This document shows, one piece after another, positions 8,174 to 16,078 of a stretch of 64,000 nucleotides of DNA. Below the pieces are notes generated by a model, which saw nothing but the letters and a program-made list of their open reading frames with translations, was not told where the DNA came from and ran no database searches. Numbering within the stretch: the first letter of the stretch is position 1; each line of letters begins with the position of its first letter. The stretch comes from Oscillibacter valericigenes (GTDB taxonomy: Bacteria; Bacillota; Clostridia; Oscillospirales; Oscillospiraceae): the NCBI RefSeq assembly GCF_021531915.1, contig NZ_JAFBIV010000010.1, positions 19,348-83,347 of the forward strand, in the 5' to 3' direction. The position numbers and the translations under genes were made by a program.

Positions 8174-10252
8174 ATGTCTGAACATCAGGAAACAACCAAA
8201 TATGACGCGCCGCTGACGGACGTTCCACCTCTGGCGGAGGACTTCTCCCTGGAGGAGATCCTGGCGGAATACGGCGGCAGTCGGGAGCAGAGGATCATGG
8301 AGGACGTGGAGCAGGCGGTCCGGGAGACGGAGCCGGCCCCGGCTCCGGAGGAGCCTCCCGCCCCGCCGCCCCGGCGGACCGCGCCCAAAAAGCCGGAGTC
8401 AGAGCCGGGACCGCAGGAGCCGCCCCCCGCTCCAAAGCCCCAGCCGGAGCCCATTCCTGAATCCCCCCGGCCCATCTCCCTGGAAGAGGTGGTGGGCAGC
8501 ACCGTGGACGCGGTGATGGAGGAGAAGGCGGAGCCGCTGTTAAAGCCCCGCCGGGGCCTGTTCTCCCGGCGGAAGCTGGAGGAGACGGAGGAGCTGTACG
8601 ACAGCCCCGCCCCGGAACCGGAGCCGGAGATCGAGCCCATCGGTCCGGAGCTGGAGCCCTGCGAGGCGGCGGAGGACTACCGGCGGGAGTACCGGAGCCG
8701 CAAGGGCGGATTGCTGCCCGCCCTGCTGACGGCTCTGATCCCCGTGGTGCTCATGGCGGTGGAGCAGTACGGTTTGACCATCCCCATGTGGACCGGGGAT
8801 TTCCGGTTCCAGAGCATCATTTTGATGGCCTGCCTGGCCGTTACGGCGCTGCTGTGCCGCCAGATGATCGTCAAGGGGGTCACCATGCTGCGGCGCAAGC
8901 GCTGCGTCAGCGAGCTGCTGATCTCCATCTCTGCCCTGGCGGCCCTGGGGGACTGCGGGGCCTGCCTGCTGCTGCCGGACCGCAGCCCGGTGCCGCCCTA
9001 CGGCGCCGCGGCCTGTCTGGCCCTGGTGTTTGCCCAGTGGGGCATCAGCCGGGAGAGCCGGGGGATGTACGACACCTTCCGCACGGCGTCCCTGGACGAT
9101 GAGCCCCCCTATCTGGTGACGGACACGGACCAGGGCGCCTGCAAGCAGCGGGGGTCTGTTCCAGGCTTTTACACCACGGCCATGCGGGAGGACGTGTCGG
9201 TCCTGTGGCAGACGGCCCTGCTGCCGGTGGTGCTGGTGGCCTCCTTTGTCTTCGCGGGTCTCAGCTCCCTGGGCCAGGGGCGGGGGAGCGACTTCCTGCT
9301 GAACTGGTCCGCCATCCTGGCGGCGGGCGCCACCTTCGCCCTGCCCCTGTGCTGGGGACTGCCCTTCTCCGGGCTGGCCCGCCACCTGCAGAAGGCGGGC
9401 TGCGCTGTGGCCGGCTGGTCCGGCGCGGAGAAGATCAGCCGCCGCAAGACCATGATCGTCACGGACGCGGACCTGTTCCCGCCGGGGACTATCCAGCTCA
9501 ACGGCATCAAGATCTACGGCGAGGAGCGCCGGAAGGTCATGGCCTACGCCGCCACCATGGCCCGCTGCGCGGGCTGCGGCCTGGAGCGGCTGTTTGACGG
9601 CCTGCTGCGGAGCGAGCTGGGCTTTTATGAGAAGGCCGACGATTTCAGCTTCTACGAGGAGGGCGGCTGGTCCGCCAGCATCCACGGGGAGTCCGTGCTG
9701 CTGGGAACCACCTCCTTCATGCGGAAGATGGATGTGCGCATCCCGGGGGACATCAAGCTGAAGACCGGCGTCTTTCTGGCGGTGGACCGCCATCTGACGG
9801 CTGTGTTCGCGGTGAAGTACAACCCGGCGGAAAACGTGGACTTCGCCCTGCGGCTGATGCGCCGCAGTCATATCACCCCCATTCTGGCCTCCCGGGACCC
9901 CAACATCACCCCGGCCCTTCTGAAGCGGAAGTTCCACAAGAGCGTGCGGGTGGAGTACCCGGATCTGACCAGCCGGGTGGCTCTCAGCGAGGCGGAGAAC
10001 GACCGGGACCTGCCCCGGGCCCTGCTGTTCCGGGAGGGCCTGCTGCCCTACGCGGAGATCGTGGTGGGCAGCCGCAGGCTGTGCGGCGCGGTGCGGAAGT
10101 CGGCGGTGTTCGGCCTACTGGGCAGCATCGTGGGGACCCTGCTGGTGTTTTATATGGTGTTCCAGGGAGCCTACGGCCTGCTGACGCCTCTGCTGCTGGA
10201 GGTGTTTTTGCTGCTGTGGACCCTGCCGGTGCTGATCCTTTCCAAAAATTAG
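8174..10252 (+). CDS. Degenerate P-type-ATPase-like membrane protein
   Basis: A 692-residue protein with a Pro/Glu-rich disordered head (about residues 1-165), four hydrophobic helices, two more, a soluble domain and two terminal helices: the P1B cation-ATPase layout. The alignable landmarks are altered. The helix-6 CPC box is replaced by LPLCWGLP, and the KAGxxxxG segment is kept (KAGCAVAGW). The phosphorylation loop DKTGT is replaced by TDADLFPPG, with Asp431 kept but Lys-Thr-Gly-Thr lost. The nucleotide-domain segment GGWSASIHGESVLLGTTSFM resembles the GxGV...G..V.vGn motif, and no GDGxND hinge is present. I infer loss of transport ATPase activity and possibly a scaffold or sensing role. 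SD GAGGAG precedes the ATG. Confidence 0.7.
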   Translation: MSEHQETTKYDAPLTDVPPLAEDFSLEEILAEYGGSREQRIMEDVEQAVRETEPAPAPEEPPAPPPRRTAPKKPESEPGPQEPPPAPKPQPEPIPESPRPISLEEVVGSTVDAVMEEKAEPLLKPRRGLFSRRKLEETEELYDSPAPEPEPEIEPIGPELEPCEAAEDYRREYRSRKGGLLPALLTALIPVVLMAVEQYGLTIPMWTGDFRFQSIILMACLAVTALLCRQMIVKGVTMLRRKRCVSELLISISALAALGDCGACLLLPDRSPVPPYGAAACLALVFAQWGISRESRGMYDTFRTASLDDEPPYLVTDTDQGACKQRGSVPGFYTTAMREDVSVLWQTALLPVVLVASFVFAGLSSLGQGRGSDFLLNWSAILAAGATFALPLCWGLPFSGLARHLQKAGCAVAGWSGAEKISRRKTMIVTDADLFPPGTIQLNGIKIYGEERRKVMAYAATMARCAGCGLERLFDGLLRSELGFYEKADDFSFYEEGGWSASIHGESVLLGTTSFMRKMDVRIPGDIKLKTGVFLAVDRHLTAVFAVKYNPAENVDFALRLMRRSHITPILASRDPNITPALLKRKFHKSVRVEYPDLTSRVALSEAENDRDLPRALLFREGLLPYAEIVVGSRRLCGAVRKSAVFGLLGSIVGTLLVFYMVFQGAYGLLTPLLLEVFLLLWTLPVLILSKN

Positions 10253-10266
10253 AAATCAGAAATGAG

Positions 10267-10331
10267 AAATCGGAAATCGGGAGACTGAGGTGTGCGAAAC
10301 CATTCCTCGTTCCTGATTTCCGATTTTTATT
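10267..10331 (+). terminator. Intrinsic terminator downstream of the P-type-like gene
   Basis: Arms AAATCGGAAATCGGGA and TCCTGATTTCCGATTT pair over 16 bp with one G-U, followed by TTATTTTT. Just before it are tandem GAAATC-like units (GAAATCAGAAATGAGAAATC). Confidence 0.75.
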
Positions 10332-10405
10332 TTTGCGTACTTGTTAAAAATTTCAGGACTTTTTTCTACCTCCTGCCCAAAATGTAGAACCTGCCAAAAT
10401 TTGTG

Positions 10406-10434
10406 TTGTATTGCCCCCGGAAATGTTGTATACT
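10406..10434 (+). promoter_or_regulatory. Promoter of the EF-G paralogue
   Basis: TTGTAT-N17-TATACT, leaving an 80-base leader before the ATG at 10522. Confidence 0.65.
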
Positions 10435-10521
10435 TTCTACATTAGGACTTTTGACACCCGTCAATTCCCTATCGCGGCCCTGTGCCGTGTCGACAGCACA
10501 ACATAAGGAGTGGAATGAACA

Positions 10522-12597
10522 ATGAGCTATTCAGTACAGAACATCCGCAACGTCTGCCTGCTGGGCCACAGCGGCAGCGGTAAGACCGCCCTGACGGAGA
10601 GCCTGCTTTATATGACCGGCGCCATCGACCGCATGGGCCGTGTGGCGGACGGCAACACCGTCTGCGATTATGATCCCGAGGAGACCAAGCGCCAGATCTC
10701 TCTGAGCACCGCCGTCGCTCCTCTGGAGTTCACGGGCTGCCGCATCAACGTGCTGGATACCCCGGGCGCTTTTGATTTCTCCGGCGAGGTCATGGAGGCT
10801 CTGCGTGCCGCGGACGCCGCCATCATCGTCTGCTCTGCCAAGGACGGCATTTCCGTTGGCCTGGAGAAGGCCTGGAAATACTGCGAGGAGCGGAACATGC
10901 CCCGCTTTATCTATATCTCCAAGACCGACGAGGATAACTCTGACTACAACGCCACCTTCGAGGCCCTGCGTGTCAAGTACGGCAACAAGATCGCTCCCCT
11001 GGTGGTCCCCATCTGGAACGAGGACAAGAAGGTCACCGGCATCATCGATGTGCTGAACAAGCGCGCCTATGAGATGCAGAACCTGAAGCGGGTGGAGATC
11101 GAGGTCCCCGACGACAAGATGGACGTCATCACCGAGTTCAACGACGCCCTGAAGGAGTCCGTGGCCGAGACCAGCGAGGAGTTCATGGACAAGTTCTTCG
11201 GCGGTGAGGACTTCACCTACGCCGAGATGATCCAGGGCCTGCGCCAGGGCGTCCGGGATCTGAGCATGTTCCCCGTGCTGTGCGGCTCTGCCGTCAACTG
11301 CATGGGTAGCCTGATGCTGATGGACTACATCGTTGACCTGCTGCCCAACCCCATGGAGGGCAACTATCACAAGGCCACCCGCGCTGACGGCGAGACCGAG
11401 GAATTCGTGGTCTCTCCCGGCGGCGTGCCCACCGCTTTCGTGTTCAAGACCGTCTCCGACCAGTACGGCAAGTACTCCTTCGTGAAGGTCCTCTCCGGCT
11501 CCATCACCCCCGATCTGGCCATGGTCAACGCCCGCACCGGCAGCACCGAAAAGCTGGGCCGCCTGTACACCATGCGCGGCAAGAAGACCACCGAGGTCAA
11601 GGAGCTGGGCTGCGGCGACATCGGCGTCATCGCCAAGATGGACAAGGTCAAGACCGGCGATACCCTGTGCGACCCCCGTAAGGTGGTGGCCCTGAAGAAC
11701 ATCCCCTTCGCCGAGCCCTGCTACTCCGTGGCCATCGTGCCCAAGACCCGGGGCCAGGAGGACAAGATCGCCCAGGGCCTGGCCCGCCTGAACGAGGAGG
11801 ACCCCTCCTTCTCCGTGGTCAACAACGCCGAGACCCACCAGATGGTCCTCTCCGGCGCCGGAGACATGCAGGTGGACGTGCTGGTCAGCAAGCTGAAGAG
11901 CCGCTTCAACGTGGAGGCCGAGCTGAAGCCCACCCGCGTTGCCTACCGTGAGAAGATCCGCAAGACCGTTCAGAAGCAGGGCCGCCATAAGAAGCAGACC
12001 GGCGGCAGCGGCCAGTTCGGTGACGTGTGGATCCGCTTCGAGCCCCAGATGGAGCAGGACGACATGATCTTCGCTGAGGAAGTCTTCGGCGGCTCCGTGC
12101 CCAAGAACTTCTTCCCCGCCGTGGAAAAGGGCCTGCGTGAGGCCTGTGTCCATGGTCCTCTGGCCGGCTATCCCGTGGTGAACCTGAAGGCCGTCCTGTA
12201 CGATGGCTCCTATCACCCCGTGGACTCCTCCGAAATCGCCTTCAAGACCGCCGCTCAGCTGGCTTACAAGGCCGCTCTGCCCGAGGCCAACCCCGTGCTG
12301 CTGGAGCCCGTGGGCGAGCTGAAGGTCACCGTGCCCGACAACTACATGGGCGATGTCATCGGTGACCTGAACAAGCGCCGGGGCCGCGTCATGGGCATGG
12401 ACCCCACCGGTACCGGCGATCAGGTCATTACTGCCGAGGTCCCCATGGGCGAGATGGGCACCTATGCCATCGACCTGCGCGCCATGACCCAGTCCCGCGG
12501 CAGCTTTACCTTCCACTTTGTCCGCTATGAGGATTGTCCTCCCGCGGCCCAGGAGAAGGCCATCGCCGAGGCGAAGGCTCTGGCTGAGAAGGAATAA
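10522..12597 (+). CDS. Elongation factor G-like translational GTPase (EF-G paralogue)
   Basis: A 691-residue five-domain translation GTPase. The G domain starts NVCLLGHSGSGKTALTESLL (G1), then DTPGAFDFSG (G3). The G4 box reads SKTDED instead of canonical NKxD, and G2 lacks the usual RGITI, having KRQISLST. Domains II-V follow, including GSGQFGDVWIRFEP (domain IV) and PVLLEPVGELKVTVPDNYMGDVIGDLNKRRGR (domain V; quoted in parts: PVLLEPVGELKV and GDVIGDLNKRRG). These features mark the EF-G-2/FusA-like paralogue group rather than the housekeeping EF-G of the str operon. Codon use is strongly biased (CGC/CGT, GGC, AAG), suggesting high expression. Its own promoter and terminator make it monocistronic. 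Confidence 0.88.
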   Translation: MSYSVQNIRNVCLLGHSGSGKTALTESLLYMTGAIDRMGRVADGNTVCDYDPEETKRQISLSTAVAPLEFTGCRINVLDTPGAFDFSGEVMEALRAADAAIIVCSAKDGISVGLEKAWKYCEERNMPRFIYISKTDEDNSDYNATFEALRVKYGNKIAPLVVPIWNEDKKVTGIIDVLNKRAYEMQNLKRVEIEVPDDKMDVITEFNDALKESVAETSEEFMDKFFGGEDFTYAEMIQGLRQGVRDLSMFPVLCGSAVNCMGSLMLMDYIVDLLPNPMEGNYHKATRADGETEEFVVSPGGVPTAFVFKTVSDQYGKYSFVKVLSGSITPDLAMVNARTGSTEKLGRLYTMRGKKTTEVKELGCGDIGVIAKMDKVKTGDTLCDPRKVVALKNIPFAEPCYSVAIVPKTRGQEDKIAQGLARLNEEDPSFSVVNNAETHQMVLSGAGDMQVDVLVSKLKSRFNVEAELKPTRVAYREKIRKTVQKQGRHKKQTGGSGQFGDVWIRFEPQMEQDDMIFAEEVFGGSVPKNFFPAVEKGLREACVHGPLAGYPVVNLKAVLYDGSYHPVDSSEIAFKTAAQLAYKAALPEANPVLLEPVGELKVTVPDNYMGDVIGDLNKRRGRVMGMDPTGTGDQVITAEVPMGEMGTYAIDLRAMTQSRGSFTFHFVRYEDCPPAAQEKAIAEAKALAEKE

Positions 12598-12612
12598 GCT
12601 AATCGAATGTCA

Positions 12613-12645
12613 GGCCGGGGAGCTTCTGGCTCCCCGGCCCTTTTT
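12613..12645 (+). terminator. Intrinsic terminator of the EF-G paralogue
   Basis: 11-bp stem GGCCGGGGAGC / GCTCCCCGGCC followed by CTTTTT. Confidence 0.9.
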
Positions 12646-12684
12646 AAAATAAATTTCTGGTATTGTTGCATAAGCAACTGGCGT

Positions 12685-12707
12685 ATATCAGAATATCCTG
12701 ATATACT
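12685..12707 (+). promoter_or_regulatory. Inverted repeat overlapping the probable rubrerythrin promoter
   Basis: ATATCAG-N6-CTGATAT at 12685-12704 overlaps a -10-like TATACT (12702-12707). No convincing -35 was found. A redox regulator site is possible; no family assignment is attempted. Confidence 0.4.
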
Positions 12708-12782
12708 CATACCATCCCGAAGGGGTAAACAATAAATCAATCAAGATCATGATACATGATAAAAAACGAGGAGGAAATCATT

Positions 12783-13346
12783 ATGAAAAAGTGGGTTTGC
12801 CAGGTTTGCGGTTATGTTTGGGAAGGCGAGACTGCCCCCGAGAAGTGCCCCCAGTGCGGTGTTCCCGCCTCTAAGTTCACCGAGCAGAAGGGCGAGATGA
12901 GCTGGGCTGCTGAGCATGTCCTGGGCGTGGGTAAGTCCTTCGGCGCTGACGTGCCCGAGGAGGTCCAGAAGGAGATCATCGACGGTCTGAACGCCAACTT
13001 CATGGGCGAGTGCACCGAAGTCGGCATGTATCTGGCCATGGCCCGCGTTGCCCATCGTGAGGGCTATCCCGAGATCGGTGAGTATTGGCGCCGCGCCGCT
13101 CTGGAAGAGGCTGAGCACGCTGCCAAGTTCGCCGAGCTGCTGGGCGATGTTCTGACCGATTCCACCAAGAAGAACCTGGAGATGCGCGTCGAGGCCGAGA
13201 ACGGCGCCACCGCCGGCAAGTTCGAGCTGGCCAAGCTGGCCAAGAAGTACAACCTGGACGCCATCCACGACACCGTGCACGAGATGGCCCGCGACGAGGC
13301 CCGTCACGGCAAGGCTTTCGCCGGCCTGCTGAAGCGTTACTTCTAA
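12783..13346 (+). CDS. Reverse rubrerythrin (N-terminal rubredoxin plus ferritin-like di-iron domain)
   Basis: A 187-residue cytoplasmic peroxidase of anaerobes, reducing hydrogen peroxide with electrons delivered through rubredoxin iron. The N-terminal rubredoxin domain has paired cysteine knuckles [10 protein letters not shown] and CPQCGVP (residues about 5-30). The following four-helix di-iron domain carries its glutamate/histidine ligands in [35 protein letters not shown] and [11 protein letters not shown]. Domain order is the reverse of classical rubrerythrin, as in clostridial revRbr. The ATG at 12783 follows GAGGAGG; the upstream in-frame ATG at 12756 has no ribosome site. Strong codon bias suggests abundance. 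Confidence 0.93.
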   Translation: MKKWVCQVCGYVWEGETAPEKCPQCGVPASKFTEQKGEMSWAAEHVLGVGKSFGADVPEEVQKEIIDGLNANFMGECTEVGMYLAMARVAHREGYPEIGEYWRRAALEEAEHAAKFAELLGDVLTDSTKKNLEMRVEAENGATAGKFELAKLAKKYNLDAIHDTVHEMARDEARHGKAFAGLLKRYF

Positions 13347-13382
13347 TCGACTGAAATCCCTGATACAGCAAGGATTTATCCA

Positions 13383-13416
13383 AGAGGAGATCACGAAAGT
13401 GGTCTCCTCTTTTTTT
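13383..13416 (+). terminator. Intrinsic terminator of the rubrerythrin gene
   Basis: Stem AGAGGAGATCAC / GTGGTCTCCTCT (one G-U) with loop GAAA and seven T residues. Confidence 0.93.
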
Positions 13417-13829
13417 GTGCCCTCCGCCGGGTGGGGTGGAAGTTTCTGTGGAAGTCTATCTCTGTTTTTCTTCTGAAAATGCCAGATGTGGAAGTCAGCA
13501 ATGTGGATGTCTGTATTATAAACTTTTAAGTGTTCAGGAAACCAGATGTTTGAACTAAATTATACATCTTCGCACATCTTTTATCGCCTTTGAAGGACAA
13601 CGAACAAGTGTGGAACGACTTTGAACTTAAACCACGCATCTTCCGAGAGAAATAAAGAAAAAGAATATGAATTATCTTTATGGGGTATCCAGAAATATTG
13701 GATACCCCTTTTGCTATAATAAAGCCAGAAAGTGAGAGATGAAACAAAGCAAATCTCACCGAAAAAAATTAAAGGGTCTGGCTCCCGAATAACAGCCACC
13801 GTTCCAAAAGGAACAAGAAAGGAAACATT
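13417..13829 (+). other. AT-rich intergenic leader region with several hairpins
   Basis: About 410 bases with no supported gene. It holds a hairpin GGGGTATCC-N9-GGATACCCC followed by TTTT (13682-13712), a TATAAT at 13715, a stem GTGAGA/TCTCAC (about 13732-13759) and a small hairpin GTTCCAAAAGGAAC (about 13801-13814) just before the ribosome site of the next gene. This could be a structured leader or a small RNA; no known riboswitch consensus was recognised. Confidence 0.4.
13682..13712 (+). terminator. Terminator-like hairpin inside the 13.4-13.8 kb gap
   Basis: Perfect 9-bp stem GGGGTATCC / GGATACCCC with a 9-nt loop and TTTT. No annotated gene reads into it, so it may end an unannotated small transcript or act as an attenuator. 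Confidence 0.5.
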
Positions 13830-14375
13830 ATGAAGAAGAACACTGTCAGCGCCGTCCGTTTCACCATCAACTTCATCGAGAATCAGATCATCGGCACCAA
13901 AGCCAGTTTTGACAAGGCAAGCAAGGGCTTCGGCCCCATCTACGAGGAATTGGCCGAGAAGGTTGCCAAGCATCCCGACTTCACTCTGATCGTTAAGGAG
14001 CAGAAGAAGCACACCACCAAGGCCAAGAAGACCTACAACGGTATGGACTTCGCCTTTATGAAGGCTTACATCTCCACCCGGAAAAACGCCGAGCAGATTA
14101 TGAAGGAGTATGAGGCTGTTAAGAAGATGGCTGAGGATGAAGGCATCAGCGTTTATCCCTTCGTGAAAAAGTGGTTCCTGGGTGAGTTTGACCCCGACAA
14201 GCAGGGCTTTGATATGGAGAAGGCCAAGAAGGAAATCAGCGATTATCGTATGGATAAGGCTGTTATCAGTGCCAGTCCTTCTTCCAGCATTGTCTTTATT
14301 ACCTGCTCTTTAAATTCCGGCGTATATCGTTTATTTGGTACTCCTTTTGGCATAGCAAAACACCCCACTTGTTAG
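13830..14375 (+). CDS. Lysine-rich protein of unknown function with an odd C-terminal tail
   Basis: A 181-residue cytoplasmic protein, start preceded by GAAAGGAAAC. I do not recognise the family. Residues 1-147 are hydrophilic, lysine-rich and probably helical (IIGTKASFDKASKGFGPIYE, FMKAYISTRKNAEQIMKEYE) and share the biased, highly expressed codon style of the rubrerythrin and EF-G-like genes. From about residue 148 (SASPSSSIVFITC onward) composition changes to a hydrophobic, Cys/Phe-rich tail whose stop lies inside the hairpin that terminates the opposite gene. The natural end was therefore probably lost. No operon partner. Confidence 0.6.
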   Translation: MKKNTVSAVRFTINFIENQIIGTKASFDKASKGFGPIYEELAEKVAKHPDFTLIVKEQKKHTTKAKKTYNGMDFAFMKAYISTRKNAEQIMKEYEAVKKMAEDEGISVYPFVKKWFLGEFDPDKQGFDMEKAKKEISDYRMDKAVISASPSSSIVFITCSLNSGVYRLFGTPFGIAKHPTC

Positions 14376-14407
14376 ATAGTATATCATACTGTCTAACAAA
14401 TGGGGTG
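14361..14407 (-). terminator. Long intrinsic terminator of the NUDIX/lipid-kinase transcript
   Basis: 22-nt arms with two mismatches around a 3-nt loop, followed on the minus strand by TTTTGC. It overlaps the 3' end of the opposite ORF at 13830-14375. Confidence 0.75.
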
Positions 14408-14424
14408 CAGTTCAACCGAGGCGG

Positions 14425-15042
14425 TCATGTTTTTTCAATATTCAGAATGTCTTTCACGATCCTTGCGGTCATGCCCCAGACGGCATGGCCCTGCCAGTAC
14501 CACACCGGCACCTCCGTGCGCCCCTTTGCCCAGGGGTAGTCCCGTGTAATACCCACGGCTTCATAGGGGAAGTCCTCCGGTACCCGGGGCAGCAGGTCAT
14601 AGGCCCAGGCCTGGGGCGGATTTTCCCGGAAAAAGGCCAGGGGAACGGTAAAGACCTCCGCCACCTCCGCAGGAGAGGGCCGCAGGGCCTCTATGCCGGC
14701 GGGGGATACCACGCCCAGAACGGGCCGCAGCAGAAAGCCCCGCTGATTGCAGATGAAATCTGACGCGCCGAATACGTCGACTTCACCGCGGGGGATGGAC
14801 AGCTCCTCCTCCGTCTCCCGCAGGGCACATTGAACAGGCGTTTCCCCTGGCTCCATGCGGCCGCCGGGAAAGCAGACCTCGCCGCCCTGCCGCAGGCCCG
14901 CCGCCCGCACCTCGAACAGCAGGTGGGGGCCGTCCTCCCGCTCCACAAAGGGGCAGAGGACGGCGTATTCCTTCCGGGCGCCCATCAGTCCCGGCTCATG
15001 GCCCCCATAGCGGCGGCGCAGGGCCTCCAGCGCCCCGCTCAC
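14425..15042 (-). CDS. NUDIX hydrolase, coenzyme A pyrophosphatase type
   Basis: A 205-residue nucleoside-diphosphate-X hydrolase. The Nudix box is GGRMEPGETPVQCALRETEE followed by ELSI: Gly, both catalytic Glu pairs and Arg are present, while the late Gly of the consensus is Ser. The downstream region (FGASDFICNQRGFLLRPVLG) matches the CoA-diphosphatase group (YeaB/NudL-like), proposed to remove oxidised or excess CoA. The start ATG overlaps the stop of the upstream lipid kinase by 4 bases (ATGA), so the two are translationally coupled. Confidence 0.85.
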   Translation of the reverse strand: MSGALEALRRRYGGHEPGLMGARKEYAVLCPFVEREDGPHLLFEVRAAGLRQGGEVCFPGGRMEPGETPVQCALRETEEELSIPRGEVDVFGASDFICNQRGFLLRPVLGVVSPAGIEALRPSPAEVAEVFTVPLAFFRENPPQAWAYDLLPRVPEDFPYEAVGITRDYPWAKGRTEVPVWYWQGHAVWGMTARIVKDILNIEKT

Positions 15043-15926
15043 AGCAGCATGGTCAGCGACCGCTGACGGTTCTCAATGTCTACCACGGGAGTGCTGGCGG
15101 CGTACTCGCCGTCCAGGGACCAGGGCAGGTCCTGCTCCGTCTCCAGATGGATGGAGGACACGTGGCGGAACACCAGACCCTCCCGGTCATAGTGCTGGTC
15201 CAGTAGGGCCAGCACCAGGTTCTGGAGGTCCTGAGCCGTTTTGGGGTTGGGGATCAGCAGCATCTCGAACTGGCCGTCGTCCAGCACCACACGCTCCGGG
15301 TCCAGCTTCATGAGGCCGCCGATGGAGGTGGAGTTGCACACGGCGCCGAACAGGTACTCGCCGTCCAGCACCTCGCCGTCGGCGGTGAGCTTGACCTGAT
15401 AAGGCCGCAGGGTGTTCAGATCCTTCATGCCCTCCAGGATATAGGCGAAGTGGCCCAGGGCGTTCTTGGCGGCCTGGGGCGCGGCGTAGGAACTGCGGGT
15501 AAAGGCCCCGAAGGAGGCCACATAGACAAAGTGGCGGTCATTCCACCGGCCGATGTCCAGCTGACGGGGAGCGGCCTGGGCAATGGCGGCGGCGGCCACG
15601 GCGGGTTTGTTGGAGATGTGCAGGCTGGAGGCAAAATCGTTGGTGCTGCCCTGGGCCAGATACCCCAGCATGGGGGGATGCTCCAGCCGCAGCACGCCGG
15701 AGACCACCTCGTTCAACGTGCCGTCGCCGCCCACGGCCACGATCACGTCGTACTGCTCGCCCTCCCGGGCTGCCGTCTCGGCGGCGTCGCCGGCGCAGGC
15801 GGTGGTGTGGATGGAAATGAGATAGCCGGCCTGGGAGAGGATGGCCGCCGCGTCAAACAGCGGTCCCCGGGACTTGCTGCGGCCGGCGGATGGATTGACG
15901 ATCATCAGCAGTTTTTTCTGCGTCAT
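15039..15926 (-). CDS. Diacylglycerol/sphingosine-kinase family lipid kinase (YegS/DgkB-like)
   Basis: A 295-residue ATP-dependent kinase of the DAGK catalytic family. Seen: start KLLMIVNPSAGR, catalytic loop VGGDGTLNEVV (about residue 65), YLAQGSTNDFA, and the C-terminal LDGEYA motif near residue 275. It probably phosphorylates diacylglycerol or a related lipid for phospholipid recycling; the substrate is inferred. ATG at 15926 with GGAGG upstream. First gene of a two-gene unit with the NUDIX hydrolase. Confidence 0.88.
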   Translation of the reverse strand: MTQKKLLMIVNPSAGRSKSRGPLFDAAAILSQAGYLISIHTTACAGDAAETAAREGEQYDVIVAVGGDGTLNEVVSGVLRLEHPPMLGYLAQGSTNDFASSLHISNKPAVAAAAIAQAAPRQLDIGRWNDRHFVYVASFGAFTRSSYAAPQAAKNALGHFAYILEGMKDLNTLRPYQVKLTADGEVLDGEYLFGAVCNSTSIGGLMKLDPERVVLDDGQFEMLLIPNPKTAQDLQNLVLALLDQHYDREGLVFRHVSSIHLETEQDLPWSLDGEYAASTPVVDIENRQRSLTMLL

Positions 15927-16078
15927 AAAATTGCCTCCTGGAAAACGAAAAACAGATGCTTACAGGGAAGAAATCGCCGTTTCGGGCGTGTAAAAAACAG
16001 TATATCACGGGAAAATGGTGATTGCAATTCCTCTGGGAGCCGTGTAGAATAAAATTAAATCACTATGGGGGAACGGAC

